Of a stretch of DNA of 64,000 nucleotides, positions 9,366 to 18,081 are shown in pieces (within the stretch, counting starts at the first letter, position 1; each line of letters begins with the position of its first letter). The stretch comes from Bacillus smithii (GTDB lineage: Bacteria > Bacillota > Bacilli > Bacillales > DSM-4216). The position numbers and the translations under genes were made by a program. The stretch spans positions 1,344,001 to 1,408,000 of the forward strand of contig NZ_CP012024.1 of assembly GCF_001050115.1 (NCBI RefSeq), in the 5' to 3' direction. Below the pieces are notes generated by a model. The model ran no database searches, was not told where the DNA came from, and was given only the letters and a program-made list of their open reading frames with translations.

Positions 9366-9758
9366 ATGGAAATTATCCAAAAAGTGGTCGTTAAGCAAGT
9401 ATTAACGGAAAAAAGCAAAGAGTTGCTAATCCAAAAATACTCGGAAAAAATCGAGCAGCTGGAAAAGGAATGTGCTCAGCTTCAATTTGAGCAAAAAAAG
9501 GTAGAAAAAGAAAAAAAATTCTCCCTTGCGCAAGTTCGTGCCTACTTCGGAAAGGAAATCGACAAACGAAGAGAAAAAATCAAGCAATATGAATTTCAAC
9601 TTCAACAATTGGATTTATTGCCGCTTGGAAGCGAAATAAAAGAGCAGGAATTGGAGACGATTGTAACAGTGGAAATTGGAGACCGTTGGGATGAAGTGGC
9701 AAAAGGGAAAACGATTGTCGTGAAAGACGGAATAATTATTGACATTCGTGAGGGGTGA
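9366..9758 (+). CDS. ylqD: YlqD family protein
   Basis: This 130-residue protein has unknown function and is conserved between khpA and rimM in Bacillaceae. The central part (about 20-95) is a highly charged K/E/Q-rich helix that looks like a coiled coil. The C-terminal part, with [21 protein letters not shown], looks like a small beta domain. An in-frame TTG further upstream exists, but GGAGGTG at 9354-9360 is correctly spaced from ATG 9366, and this start gives the family N terminus [13 protein letters not shown]. rimM starts 4 bases after the stop. Confidence 0.88.
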   Translation: MEIIQKVVVKQVLTEKSKELLIQKYSEKIEQLEKECAQLQFEQKKVEKEKKFSLAQVRAYFGKEIDKRREKIKQYEFQLQQLDLLPLGSEIKEQELETIVTVEIGDRWDEVAKGKTIVVKDGIIIDIREG

Positions 9759-9762
9759 AAGA

Positions 9763-10281
9763 ATGGAGAAATGGTTCAATATCGGTAAAATCGTGAATAC
9801 ACACGGAATCAAGGGAGAAGTGCGGGTGCTCTCCCGTACCGACTTCCCGGAAAAACGCTATAAAAAAGGCAATACTCTCTATTTATTCCTCCCCGGACAA
9901 ACGGAAGGAATTCCGCTCGTGGTGAATAGTCATAGGACTCATAAGTCATTCGATCTTCTTTCATTTGAAGGTTATGAAAGCATCAACGATGTGGAAAAGT
10001 TTAAAGGTGCGATGTTAAAGATTCCTGAAAGCCAGCAACACGAATTGGAGGAAGGGGAATATTACTTTCATCAAATCATTGGCTGTCAAGTAAAGACGGA
10101 AGATGGCGACCCGGTGGGAATCGTAACGGAAATTCTTACACCGGGAGCCAATGATGTCTGGGTGGTAAAAGACTCCAATGGAAAAGAATATTATATTCCG
10201 TATATTGAGGACATCGTGAAGAAGGTAGATATTGACGAAAAAATCATTATAATCCATCCAATGGAAGGACTGCTGTCATGA
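9763..10281 (+). CDS. rimM: ribosome maturation factor RimM
   Basis: This 16S rRNA-processing protein binds S19 and assists maturation of the 30S head. It has 172 residues. The N-terminal RimM barrel shows [16 protein letters not shown] (about 7-22). The C-terminal PRC-barrel contains [11 protein letters not shown] and ends with the YIPYIEDIV and [10 protein letters not shown] segments. ATG 9763 follows GAGGGGTG. The stop overlaps the trmD start by 4 bases (ATGA), so translation is coupled. Confidence 0.95.
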   Translation: MEKWFNIGKIVNTHGIKGEVRVLSRTDFPEKRYKKGNTLYLFLPGQTEGIPLVVNSHRTHKSFDLLSFEGYESINDVEKFKGAMLKIPESQQHELEEGEYYFHQIIGCQVKTEDGDPVGIVTEILTPGANDVWVVKDSNGKEYYIPYIEDIVKKVDIDEKIIIIHPMEGLLS

Positions 10282-11030
10282 AGATTGATATTTTAACATT
10301 GTTTCCGGAAATGTTTGACGGTGTCTTGTCATCTTCCATTCTAAAAAAAGCGGCAGAAAAGCAAATTGTCACTTATCATGTAGTCAATTTCAGAGAATTT
10401 TCTAATGACAAGCATCAATCAGTAGATGATTATCCATACGGGGGCGGCGCCGGGATGGTATTAAAACCACAGCCCATTTTCGACGCCGTCGCCCATTTGA
10501 AACAAAAAAGCGAAAACACTCAGCCAAGAGTGATCCTTATGTGCCCCCAAGGCGAGAGATATACGCAGAAAAAAGCGGAAGAGCTGGCCGAAGAAGACCA
10601 TTTGATTTTAATTTGCGGACATTATGAAGGCTATGATGAACGTATTCGGACGATCGTTACCGATGAAATTTCCATTGGCGATTTTGTGTTGACTGGAGGC
10701 GAAATCGGTGCGTTGGCAGTTGTCGACAGCGTTGTAAGACTGCTTCCCGGAGTTTTAGGCAATGAGAATTCACCGATTATGGACTCTTTTTCCTCTGGAT
10801 TGCTGGAACATCCTCATTATACACGCCCCGCCGACTTTCGTGGGTTGAAAGTTCCAGACGTACTGTTGTCCGGAAATCACCGATTGATTGAGCAATGGCG
10901 GATGAAGGAGTCGCTGCGAAGAACTTGGGAAAGAAGGCCTGACTTGTTAGAAAATTATCCATTAACTCCAGAGCAAAAAGAATGGCTGCAAGAATGGGAA
11001 AAGGGGAATTACTCGTCCAACGACTCTTAA
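10278..11030 (+). CDS. trmD: tRNA (guanine-37-N1)-methyltransferase
   Basis: This SAM-dependent enzyme makes m1G37 next to the anticodon, preventing +1 frameshifting. It has 250 residues. It shows the trefoil-knot SPOUT motifs: [13 protein letters not shown], the SAM-binding loop [13 protein letters not shown], and [19 protein letters not shown]. Its first codon overlaps the rimM stop. The pairing of rimM and trmD ahead of rplS is conserved across bacteria. Confidence 0.97.
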   Translation: MKIDILTLFPEMFDGVLSSSILKKAAEKQIVTYHVVNFREFSNDKHQSVDDYPYGGGAGMVLKPQPIFDAVAHLKQKSENTQPRVILMCPQGERYTQKKAEELAEEDHLILICGHYEGYDERIRTIVTDEISIGDFVLTGGEIGALAVVDSVVRLLPGVLGNENSPIMDSFSSGLLEHPHYTRPADFRGLKVPDVLLSGNHRLIEQWRMKESLRRTWERRPDLLENYPLTPEQKEWLQEWEKGNYSSNDS

Positions 11031-11060
11031 AAACGTACTGGCAAAATTTCTAATTGCTGC

Positions 11061-11089
11061 TTGATTTGCGGTTGGCGATATGATAAGAT
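11061..11089 (+). promoter_or_regulatory. sigma-A promoter for rplS
   Basis: TTGATT (11061-11066), a 17-base spacer and TAAGAT (11084-11089) preceded by TG at the extended -10 position. It would give rplS its own transcript with a leader of about 100 bases. Confidence 0.6.
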
Positions 11090-11137
11090 TTAGCTTGTGA
11101 TTTGAACGAAATATTTCGTTCTTTTCGTTTGAAAACG

Positions 11138-11190
11138 ATGTTCCGCTGCAAACGATCGATCTGCAAGAGCATCTGTTGGAAGGAGTTGAA
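11138..11190 (+). ncRNA. probable L19 (rplS) leader element
   Basis: The region before rplS contains CCGCTGC, later CTGCAAGAGCATCTG, then the ribosome site GGAAGGAG. This resembles the autoregulatory L19 leader described in low-GC Gram-positive bacteria, which sits directly upstream of rplS. The call is made from position and remembered sequence features only; boundaries are approximate. Confidence 0.45.
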
Positions 11191-11194
11191 TACG

Positions 11195-11539
11195 ATGCAC
11201 CATTTAATTGATGAAATTACAAAAGAACAACTTCGCAATGATATTCCGGATTTCCGTCCAGGGGATACTGTACGCGTACACGTGAAGGTTGTAGAAGGAA
11301 ATCGCGAACGTATCCAAATTTTTGAAGGTGTTGTAATCAAACGCCGCGGCGGCGGAATCAGCGAAACTTTTACTGTACGTAAAGTTTCTTACGGTGTAGG
11401 GGTTGAACGTACATTCCCTCTTCACACACCAAAAATTGCGAAGATTGAAGTTGTGCGTCGCGGTAAAGTTCGTCGTGCGAAACTTTACTATTTGCGTAAC
11501 TTGCGAGGAAAAGCTGCTCGTATTAAAGAAATTCGATAA
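11195..11539 (+). CDS. rplS: 50S ribosomal protein L19
   Basis: This 114-residue large-subunit protein lies at the 30S-50S interface. It shows the family stretches [21 protein letters not shown] and [19 protein letters not shown]. The longer frame back to 11102 uses non-family sequence. GGAAGGAG at 11178-11185 supports ATG 11195. A strong terminator follows, closing the cluster. Confidence 0.97.
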   Translation: MHHLIDEITKEQLRNDIPDFRPGDTVRVHVKVVEGNRERIQIFEGVVIKRRGGGISETFTVRKVSYGVGVERTFPLHTPKIAKIEVVRRGKVRRAKLYYLRNLRGKAARIKEIR

Positions 11540-11554
11540 TAGAACGATCTTTGC

Positions 11555-11585
11555 AAAAAGGAGCTTGTATTCAAGCTCCTTTTTA
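11555..11585 (+). terminator. rho-independent terminator after rplS
   Basis: AAAAGGAGCTTG and CAAGCTCCTTTT form a near-perfect stem around a TATT loop, ending in a T-run. Confidence 0.93.
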
Positions 11586-11900
11586 TGTCCCAATACATAC
11601 TGCATGCCGTTCCAAATGGTGGCAAAAATATTTTAAATGAAGTAAAATAAATGCCATGTATGGATTCTTCAGACGAAGCTTCGTTTTATGGATGACCAAG
11701 TACACTGTGTGAATAACGCTTCAACAAATAATAAGAGTTGCGGCAGGAAAACGTATAGATCAGATCATATTTCCGTTTTTTCTGCTTGAATTAATAGAAA
11801 AACAAACGCCGTTTTTCCTCGAAATTTGTGTGGCAATGGTCCGAGGAAACAGCATGCAGGCGCAATTTTGATTCTATATAGGCATTGGGTGGTGGACAAT
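11586..11900 (+). other. 315-bp spacer between rplS and lepB
   Basis: No gene is visible. TTTCCTCG (11814-11821) and CGAGGAAA (11842-11849) form a perfect 8-bp inverted repeat about 50 bases before the lepB start. I could not identify a convincing sigma-A promoter. Confidence 0.55.
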
Positions 11901-12440
11901 TTGGCAAAACAGAAAAATGAATTATGGGAATGGACAAAAGCTCTTTTAATCGCGGTGGCTCTCGCGGCGATTATTCGTTACTTCGTTTTTGCTCCTATTG
12001 TGGTTGACGGACTTTCGATGATGCCGACACTACATAACGGAGACCGTATGATTGTCAATAAACTTGCGAAACCCAAACGATTCGATATTGTCGTATTTCA
12101 CGCACCGGAAGGAAAAGATTATATTAAACGAGTGATCGGGCTTCCGGGAGATAGAATCGAATATAAGAATGACAAATTGTATATTAATGGAAAATACTAT
12201 AAAGAACCCTATTTAGACAAATACAAAAAAGAAGTGACGGACGGCCCTTTAACACAAGATTTTACTTTGAAAGAAATTATTGGCCGCGATACAGTACCAA
12301 AAGGAGAGATTTTTGTCTTAGGGGACAATCGCCGATTCAGCAAAGACAGCCGCCATATCGGGACGATCAAAATGGATAAAATAGTAGGAGAGACAAAGTT
12401 TATTTATTGGCCGATTAAAGATTTCGGAATAGCCAAATAG
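11901..12440 (+). CDS. lepB: type I signal peptidase (Sip family)
   Basis: This membrane-anchored serine protease removes signal peptides from secreted preproteins. From TTG 11901 it has 179 residues. It has one N-terminal membrane helix (about 13-33), then the catalytic Ser39 in GLSMMPTL and the catalytic Lys76 in YIKRVIGLPGD, and the C-terminal box GDNRRFSKDSR (usual form GDNRxxSxDSR). In-frame ATG 11826 and GTG 11889 lie further upstream. I chose the TTG because GGGTGGTGG sits just before it and the protein then has the usual Sip length. B. subtilis does not have a signal peptidase gene at this position. Confidence 0.9.
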   Translation: MAKQKNELWEWTKALLIAVALAAIIRYFVFAPIVVDGLSMMPTLHNGDRMIVNKLAKPKRFDIVVFHAPEGKDYIKRVIGLPGDRIEYKNDKLYINGKYYKEPYLDKYKKEVTDGPLTQDFTLKEIIGRDTVPKGEIFVLGDNRRFSKDSRHIGTIKMDKIVGETKFIYWPIKDFGIAK

Positions 12441-12529
12441 CCTGTTTTTTGTACCAAAGGGATGTTTATTTGTCATTCCATTAAACCCTGTTTTCTGAAT
12501 CGCGGATTCATCTTAGAATTTCTCGTTGG

Positions 12530-12578
12530 GATAAGCTTGGCTTGATCAAAAGCACTTCATCTCATAGCTAAGCTTATC
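12530..12578 (+). repeat. inverted repeat upstream of rbgA
   Basis: GATAAGCTTGGCT (12530-12542) pairs with AGCTAAGCTTATC (12566-12578) over 13 positions with one G-U pair and a 23-base loop. No T-run follows. It ends 17 bases before the rbgA ribosome site, so it could act as a lepB 3' stabiliser or an rbgA 5' element. Confidence 0.6.
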
Positions 12579-12606
12579 AGAAACCATTCAGATAGGAGGT
12601 GAAATC

Positions 12607-13461
12607 ATGACGATACAATGGTTTCCTGGCCATATGGCAAAGGCGAGGAGAGAAGTGACCGAGAAACTTAAACTTATTGATATCGTTTTTGAGCTGGTAG
12701 ATGCTCGTTTGCCTCTGTCTTCACGAAATCCGATGATCGATGAAATCATCCAGCAAAAACCTAGAATCATTTTATTGAACAAAGCGGATTTGGCTGATTC
12801 GGAATGGACGAAAGAATGGATCGCTTACTTCAAGAGTCGCCAATTGCCCGCCATTGCAATAAACTCTCAAGAGGGTCAGGGACTTTCCCAAATAATGAAT
12901 AAGACAAAAGACCTGTTGAAAGAAAAATTTGAGCGAATGAGAGCAAGGGGGATCAAGCCCCGTGCTGTTCGTGCGATGATTGTCGGTATTCCAAATGTGG
13001 GGAAATCCACTCTGATTAATCGGCTGGCTAAACGAAACATTGCCAAGACAGGCAATACACCAGGGGTGACGAAAGCTCAACAATGGATAAAAGTGGGGAA
13101 GGAACTGGAACTTTTAGATACCCCAGGTATTTTATGGCCTAAATTTGAAGATGAGGAAGTAGGATATAAATTGGCGCTAACGGGGGCCATAAAAGATTCG
13201 ATCATTAATTTGCAAGATGTTGCAGCTTATGGACTGCGATTTTTAAAGGAGCATTATCCCGAGCGTCTGACAGAGCGATACCAGATTGACCCTCATTTGG
13301 AAATCATCGAAATGTTTGATGCCATTGGAAAACTGAGAGGCTGCCTGCTAAAAGGCGGAGAAATTGATTACGATAAAACTACTGATATTATCATCCGCGA
13401 TATCCGTTCTGAAAAGTTAGGGAAATTGACATTTGATTTTCCGGAAAATCACCTTTCTTAA
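12607..13461 (+). CDS. rbgA: ribosome biogenesis GTPase RbgA (YlqF)
   Basis: This essential circularly permuted GTPase acts in late 50S assembly. It has 284 residues. The permuted order is visible: G4 NKAD (58-61) comes before G1 GIPNVGKST (127-135), followed by the G2 region [10 protein letters not shown] and G3 DTPG (171-174). A C-terminal helical domain follows. ATG 12607 is preceded by a perfect GGAGGTG. It stands alone between a hairpin and a terminator. Confidence 0.96.
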   Translation: MTIQWFPGHMAKARREVTEKLKLIDIVFELVDARLPLSSRNPMIDEIIQQKPRIILLNKADLADSEWTKEWIAYFKSRQLPAIAINSQEGQGLSQIMNKTKDLLKEKFERMRARGIKPRAVRAMIVGIPNVGKSTLINRLAKRNIAKTGNTPGVTKAQQWIKVGKELELLDTPGILWPKFEDEEVGYKLALTGAIKDSIINLQDVAAYGLRFLKEHYPERLTERYQIDPHLEIIEMFDAIGKLRGCLLKGGEIDYDKTTDIIIRDIRSEKLGKLTFDFPENHLS

Positions 13462-13831
13462 AGATATTTGCGGCGTAACCCCTTTTCTTTTTAACCTGCC
13501 TGTGAGGGAATAAAGACGAAGCTTTTTGGGGAGAAGCTGAATTTTTTCCATATGGACGCTTCAAAGTTAAATGAATCGGACGATGTCCACGACAGACTCA
13601 AGACCCTCTTAGCGGGTCTTTATTTTTTATTGTGAAAAGCCGATAATAAAACCAAGAGGGGACATGCCCCTTATCCAATATCGAGCATTTTCTGATGAAA
13701 TTCAGCTGACGATTCGAAGTTTTGGATGTTTATTCTGTCCTTTTATCCAGATAGAAAGAAAAGGGATTCTTAGAATAGAAGTAATAGTTTTGAAAGATTT
13801 CCGTTCCATTTCAAAAAGGAGGAGACGGTAT
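13462..13831 (+). other. 370-bp spacer between rbgA and rnhB
   Basis: It holds the terminator at 13600-13630 and the rnhB ribosome site. An open frame from 13664 runs into rnhB, but its N-terminal 56 residues do not resemble the family and lack a good ribosome site. GCCGATAA at 13639-13646 resembles a SigD -10 octamer, but the expected TAAA upstream is only half matched. Confidence 0.5.
13600..13630 (+). terminator. rho-independent terminator after rbgA
   Basis: AAGACCC and GGGTCTT form a 7-bp stem followed by TATTTTTTAT. Confidence 0.8.
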
Positions 13832-14620
13832 ATGAGCCTGACAATTGGGGAAATCAAAGAAAAAATCAAAGAGATCGAGTCTGAGGATGACCCGTTATTT
13901 CGGGAATGGCTGCGTGATGAGCGAAAAGGAGTGCAAAAACTGATTCAGGCTTGGTATAAAGAACAAGAAAAGAAACAGAGAGAAAAAGAACAATTTCGAT
14001 CACTATTTACTTATGAAAATAAAGCCAAAAAAAAAGGTTATTCGATTATTGCCGGGATCGATGAAGTTGGCAGAGGGCCGCTTGCCGGACCCGTTGTAGC
14101 GGCGGCGGTCATTTTGTCGGAAGATTTTTATTTGCCGGGTCTCAATGATTCTAAAAAACTGAGTAAAGCAAAACGAGAATCCTATTATACATATATTAAA
14201 CAACATGCAGACATAGGAATCGGGATTGTGGACCATAAGGAAATTGACCAATTGAACATCTATCAAGCGACAAAAAAAGCAATGCAGATGGCTGTACAAT
14301 CGCTCACTCGAACTCCGGATTATTTGCTGATCGATGCCATGACTCTCCCGCTTTCTGTTCCTCAAGAATCTATTATAAAAGGAGACACTAAAAGTGCTTC
14401 GATTGCCGCCGCATCGATTGTTGCGAAAGTGGTAAGAGACAGGATGATGGAACAGTTCGCAAAGAAGTACCCCTATTACGGATTTGATCAAAACATGGGC
14501 TACGGAACGAAGGAGCATCTCGATGGTTTGAAAATATACGGCCCTTCAGACATCCATCGCCTATCCTTTTCTCCGGTGAAAGAAATCGTGGAGAGCCTAA
14601 AAGGGGAGAAGATTCATTGA
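13832..14620 (+). CDS. rnhB: ribonuclease HII
   Basis: This endonuclease removes ribonucleotides and RNA from RNA-DNA hybrids. It has 262 residues; B. subtilis RnhB is 255. It shows the catalytic Asp-Glu pair in GIDEVGRGPLAGPVVAAAV (Asp77, Glu78), LLIDAMTLPL with the third acidic residue, and KSASIAAASIVAKVVRD. A helical N-terminal extension of about 70 residues precedes the catalytic domain, as in other Bacillus RNase HII. ATG 13832 follows AAAGGAGGAG. The stop overlaps the ylqG TTG start. Confidence 0.95.
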   Translation: MSLTIGEIKEKIKEIESEDDPLFREWLRDERKGVQKLIQAWYKEQEKKQREKEQFRSLFTYENKAKKKGYSIIAGIDEVGRGPLAGPVVAAAVILSEDFYLPGLNDSKKLSKAKRESYYTYIKQHADIGIGIVDHKEIDQLNIYQATKKAMQMAVQSLTRTPDYLLIDAMTLPLSVPQESIIKGDTKSASIAAASIVAKVVRDRMMEQFAKKYPYYGFDQNMGYGTKEHLDGLKIYGPSDIHRLSFSPVKEIVESLKGEKIH

Positions 14621-16431
14621 ATATTTTGCAAAGTATTGTTTCCCTCAAAGGGATCCCTCAGGAAAGACAAGTCCATTTTCAGACAGGAGAAATGTTTTCG
14701 GCCAAAATTGTCCGGTGGCTTCCGCAAAATATGGCAGAAATCAATATAAAAGGACAAAAGATGTTCGCTAAAATGGAAGTTCCGCTCCAAGCCGGAGAAC
14801 GGTACTGGTTTATAGTAGCCACGGTGAAAAATGGTTTGCACTTAAAAGTGCTTGCCAATGCAGCAGAAATGGGGACGGACCCTAAACTTGCGGCCGAAAG
14901 TCTTGTGAAAAAACTTTCTCTTCCCGTTTCTCCGGAGATCAAGGCGATTGCAGAAAAAATGGCGGCTGAACAATGGGTGCTGACAAAAGAAAAAATGGAA
15001 AATGCAGCCCAATGGCTGAAGCTGACGGATACAAAAGCAGGGCTTGACATTTTAAAGTTGATGATGGATCGTTCCCTCCCATTTACGAAAAGCGTCTTTA
15101 ATTCATTGATGTCAGTAATGGGGGAGACGGGCAGCACCCATTCATTGTTGTCGGCATTAAGGGAACAGATGGCGTCTTCATCGCCTGAAGGAGATCTTGT
15201 GCCCCCATTGATGAACACGCTTCATCAAATAAAGGATCCTTCCACAAAATTATTGGCAATGAAGTTTTTCCAAAAGTTTCTTGCGCTTCTGGAAAGCGGC
15301 GGTCCATCCGAACAAGATGCCGCAGCTGATTTGCTTCAAAAGTGGGGATTTTTGCCGAAAGAAGAACAAAACGGTGTTCGACTGTCCGATTTGGCGATCA
15401 AATGGCTGAATTCTTTATTTTCTTCTTCAACGGATGATGATTCCTTTCAACGGCTTTTTTCATCGGGGGAGATTGGAAGAAAACAGCTTTCATCCTTTTT
15501 ATCCCGGCTGGATCCCGCCCAGCAAGAATTGGTTCGTGATATTTTGCGTGAGAGTGGATCGAAACAGTCGCAGACAACGGAATGGGCTGAAAAAGTTTAT
15601 TCGGCATTGCTGAAGGAGGCGGCATCCATTCCGGAAAACGGTGAAATCTCATTAAAGAAACTGGCTGCTTTGCTGACAGTTTCGGAAGGCCAGCTGCTAA
15701 AACTAGTGGAACAGGAGGCTGACCGTACGAGACAGCTTCCCTTAGATAGCTTAAGCGAAGGGGAAAAACTGTTCCAAGGCTTGTGGGAAAAAGTAAAACA
15801 AGAGACGGAAAATCATTTAACAGGCAAGGATGCTTTTGCTCTCTTGAAAACGATGATGAAATTATTGGGCGCCGATTACGAATCCAACCTTTTATCTTTC
15901 ACTGAAAATTGGAAAGAAGTTTTAAAACCACAGCTGGCCGATCTTGTAAAAGACCAGGCTTCCGGAGAGATCAAAGACAGCGCCGAAAAACTATTGGCGA
16001 GGCTGAATGCATACCCGATTTTATCAAACGATCTGGGAGCCGCTCAAACCATTGTCATGAATTTTCCTCTTTCTTTTTTCGGGCTCAACACAGATTTGAC
16101 GATAAAATGGTCTGGAAAAAAGAACAAAGACGGAAAGCTTGACCCGGACTATTGCCGAATTCTTTTTTATTTGGATTTGAAAAATTTAAAGGAGGTTGTT
16201 GTCGATATGCAAGTTCAAAACCGTATCGTCACTCTCCTTATAATGAACGACAACCCGGAACTAAAAACGATTGCCTCTCCGCTTCTATCCAACTTAAAAG
16301 AAGGATTGCAACAGATTCGCTACCAATTATCTTCTGTCCAGTTTAAACCTTTAGATGAAAAAAACGGGAAAATGATCCTTCAGGAAATGATGCAAGATCC
16401 ATTTTCGACCGGAGTGAATATTTTGATATGA
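14617..16431 (+). CDS. ylqG: YlqG, FliK-like hook-length-control domain protein
   Basis: This 604-residue protein has unknown function. The last 130 or so residues read like the C-terminal (Flg_hook) domain of FliK: a strand segment FYLDLKNLKEVVVDMQVQ, then IVTLLIMNDNPELKTIASPLLSNL, then an amphipathic helix and QLSSVQFK. The rest is helical and low in recognisable motifs. Start is TTG 14617, overlapping the rnhB stop, with AAAAGGGGAG upstream. It overlaps ylqH by 4 bases. The combination with an FlhB-C-like partner mirrors the FliK-FlhB substrate-switch pair but lies outside the fla/che operon. Any role in flagellar export is inference. Confidence 0.75.
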   Translation: MNILQSIVSLKGIPQERQVHFQTGEMFSAKIVRWLPQNMAEINIKGQKMFAKMEVPLQAGERYWFIVATVKNGLHLKVLANAAEMGTDPKLAAESLVKKLSLPVSPEIKAIAEKMAAEQWVLTKEKMENAAQWLKLTDTKAGLDILKLMMDRSLPFTKSVFNSLMSVMGETGSTHSLLSALREQMASSSPEGDLVPPLMNTLHQIKDPSTKLLAMKFFQKFLALLESGGPSEQDAAADLLQKWGFLPKEEQNGVRLSDLAIKWLNSLFSSSTDDDSFQRLFSSGEIGRKQLSSFLSRLDPAQQELVRDILRESGSKQSQTTEWAEKVYSALLKEAASIPENGEISLKKLAALLTVSEGQLLKLVEQEADRTRQLPLDSLSEGEKLFQGLWEKVKQETENHLTGKDAFALLKTMMKLLGADYESNLLSFTENWKEVLKPQLADLVKDQASGEIKDSAEKLLARLNAYPILSNDLGAAQTIVMNFPLSFFGLNTDLTIKWSGKKNKDGKLDPDYCRILFYLDLKNLKEVVVDMQVQNRIVTLLIMNDNPELKTIASPLLSNLKEGLQQIRYQLSSVQFKPLDEKNGKMILQEMMQDPFSTGVNILI

Positions 16432-16721
16432 AAAAAGAAAACGGAATAAAACGAAAACAAGCAGCTGCTCTTTCTTATGATCCTCATAAGCATCAAGCTC
16501 CAATTCTTATCGCTAAAGGGTCGGGCAAAACGGCTGAGGCGATTATTGAAAAAGCTAAAGAAAACCATATTCCCATTCAAGAAGACCGTAATTTAGTGGA
16601 ATTGCTTTGCAAACTGGAATTGTCTACAGCGATACCGGAAGAACTGTATCAAGCAGTTGCAGAAGTTTTTGCCTTTATTTATCGGTTGGATAAAGCAGAG
16701 AAAGAAGGGCATAATGAGTGA
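16428..16721 (+). CDS. ylqH: YlqH, stand-alone FlhB C-terminal-like protein
   Basis: This 97-residue protein aligns by eye with the cytoplasmic C-terminal domain of FlhB, from the region after the NPTH site to the terminal PEELYQAVAEVFAFIYRLDKA, which closely parallels PEEFFKAVAEILAYVYRLKNK of the window's own FlhB. The self-cleaving NPTH is replaced by DPHK, so autocleavage is not expected. No membrane segment is present. Its ATG overlaps the ylqG stop (ATGA). Family function is not established; it may bind the FliK-like domain of YlqG. Confidence 0.82.
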   Translation: MKKENGIKRKQAAALSYDPHKHQAPILIAKGSGKTAEAIIEKAKENHIPIQEDRNLVELLCKLELSTAIPEELYQAVAEVFAFIYRLDKAEKEGHNE

Positions 16722-16746
16722 ACCGGCGGAATGCCGGTTCTTTTTC
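16721..16746 (+). terminator. rho-independent terminator after ylqH
   Basis: AACCGGC and GCCGGTT around GGAAT, followed by CTTTTT. It begins at the ylqH stop codon. Confidence 0.92.
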
Positions 16747-16828
16747 GCAATTATTAAAGTAAAAGAGAAGAATAGGGACATAAAATACAAAAAAAAAGAC
16801 ATAAATGCTGATAAAATGAGAGAAGAGC

Positions 16829-16857
16829 TAGACAAATAGTCAGAGTTTTTATAAAAT
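16829..16857 (+). promoter_or_regulatory. sigma-A promoter for sucCD
   Basis: TAGACA (16829-16834), 17 bases, TAAAAT (16852-16857), 48 bases before sucC and after a terminator. I saw no obvious catabolite-responsive element nearby. Confidence 0.6.
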
Positions 16858-16904
16858 AAACAATACGCAGTCCATTATTGGTTGTTAATAGGAGGATGGA
16901 ATGA

Positions 16905-18065
16905 ATGAATATCCATGAGTACCAAGGAAAAGAAATACTCAGAAAGTATGGGGTGGCGGTTCCAAACGGCAAAGCGGCTTTTTCTGTGGAAGAAGCAGTC
17001 GAAGCCGCTAAAGAACTGGGGACGGATGTTTGGGTTGTGAAAGCGCAGATTCATGCTGGGGGACGTGGAAAAGCAGGCGGCGTCAAAATTGCGAAAAACT
17101 TAGATGAAGTTCGTACATATGCGGAGGAATTGTTGGGGAAAACACTTGTCACACATCAAACTGGTCCAAAAGGCAAAGAAGTAAAGCGCTTACTTATTGA
17201 AGAAGGCTGCGATATAAAGAAAGAATATTATGTGGGGATCGTGCTGGACCGTGCCGCTTCCCGCGTTGTATTAATGGCTTCAGAAGAAGGCGGTACGGAA
17301 ATAGAAGAAGTGGCTACGAAGACACCTGAGAAAATTTTCAAAGAGACGATAGATCCATTAACGGGATTAACACCTTTCCAAGCCCGCAGGATTGCTTTCC
17401 ATATCAACATTCCAAATGAACTGGTGAATCAAGCGGCGAATTTCATGCTGGGTCTTTACAAAGTATTTGTTGAGAAAGACTGTTCCATTGCAGAAATTAA
17501 TCCGCTTGTTGTGACCGGCGACGGAAAAGTCATGGCGTTGGATGCAAAGCTTAACTTTGACTCAAATGCTCTGTATCGCCATAAAGATATCCTTGAATAC
17601 CGCGATTTAGACGAAGAAGATCCAAAAGAAATCGAAGCTTCTAAATATGATTTAAGCTACATTTCTCTTGAAGGCAATATCGGTTGCATGGTAAATGGAG
17701 CTGGTCTTGCGATGGCAACTATGGATATTATTAAATATTACGGCGGTGAGCCAGCGAATTTCCTCGATGTCGGGGGCGGCGCTACAGCTGAGAAAGTAAC
17801 GGAAGCCTTTAAGATTATATTATCTGATCCCAATGTAAAAGGGATATTTGTCAATATTTTTGGAGGCATTATGAAATGCGACATCATCGCGACGGGTATT
17901 GTCGAAGCCGCTAAAGAACTTGGCTTGCAAGTTCCGCTTGTGGTACGTCTAGAAGGAACCAACGTGGATCTAGGCAAGAAAATTTTAAATGAATCTGGTC
18001 TTCATATTATAGCCGCAGAATCCATGGCGGATGGAGCACAAAAAATAGTGGAACAAGTAGGTTAA
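16905..18065 (+). CDS. sucC: succinyl-CoA synthetase (ADP-forming), beta subunit
   Basis: This TCA-cycle enzyme subunit converts succinyl-CoA to succinate with substrate-level phosphorylation. It has 386 residues. An ATP-grasp domain starts [16 protein letters not shown] and includes [17 protein letters not shown]; the C-terminal CoA-ligase domain contains [13 protein letters not shown] and [17 protein letters not shown] 16905 follows GGAGGATG. sucD begins 16 bases downstream, giving the usual two-gene operon. Confidence 0.97.
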   Translation: MNIHEYQGKEILRKYGVAVPNGKAAFSVEEAVEAAKELGTDVWVVKAQIHAGGRGKAGGVKIAKNLDEVRTYAEELLGKTLVTHQTGPKGKEVKRLLIEEGCDIKKEYYVGIVLDRAASRVVLMASEEGGTEIEEVATKTPEKIFKETIDPLTGLTPFQARRIAFHINIPNELVNQAANFMLGLYKVFVEKDCSIAEINPLVVTGDGKVMALDAKLNFDSNALYRHKDILEYRDLDEEDPKEIEASKYDLSYISLEGNIGCMVNGAGLAMATMDIIKYYGGEPANFLDVGGGATAEKVTEAFKIILSDPNVKGIFVNIFGGIMKCDIIATGIVEAAKELGLQVPLVVRLEGTNVDLGKKILNESGLHIIAAESMADGAQKIVEQVG

Positions 18066-18081
18066 GAAAGGCGGGGAAAAA

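Noticed and set aside
13664-13831. 56-residue N-terminal extension of RNase HII
   Set aside because: It does not resemble the family and has no good ribosome site; ATG 13832 has AAAGGAGGAG upstream.
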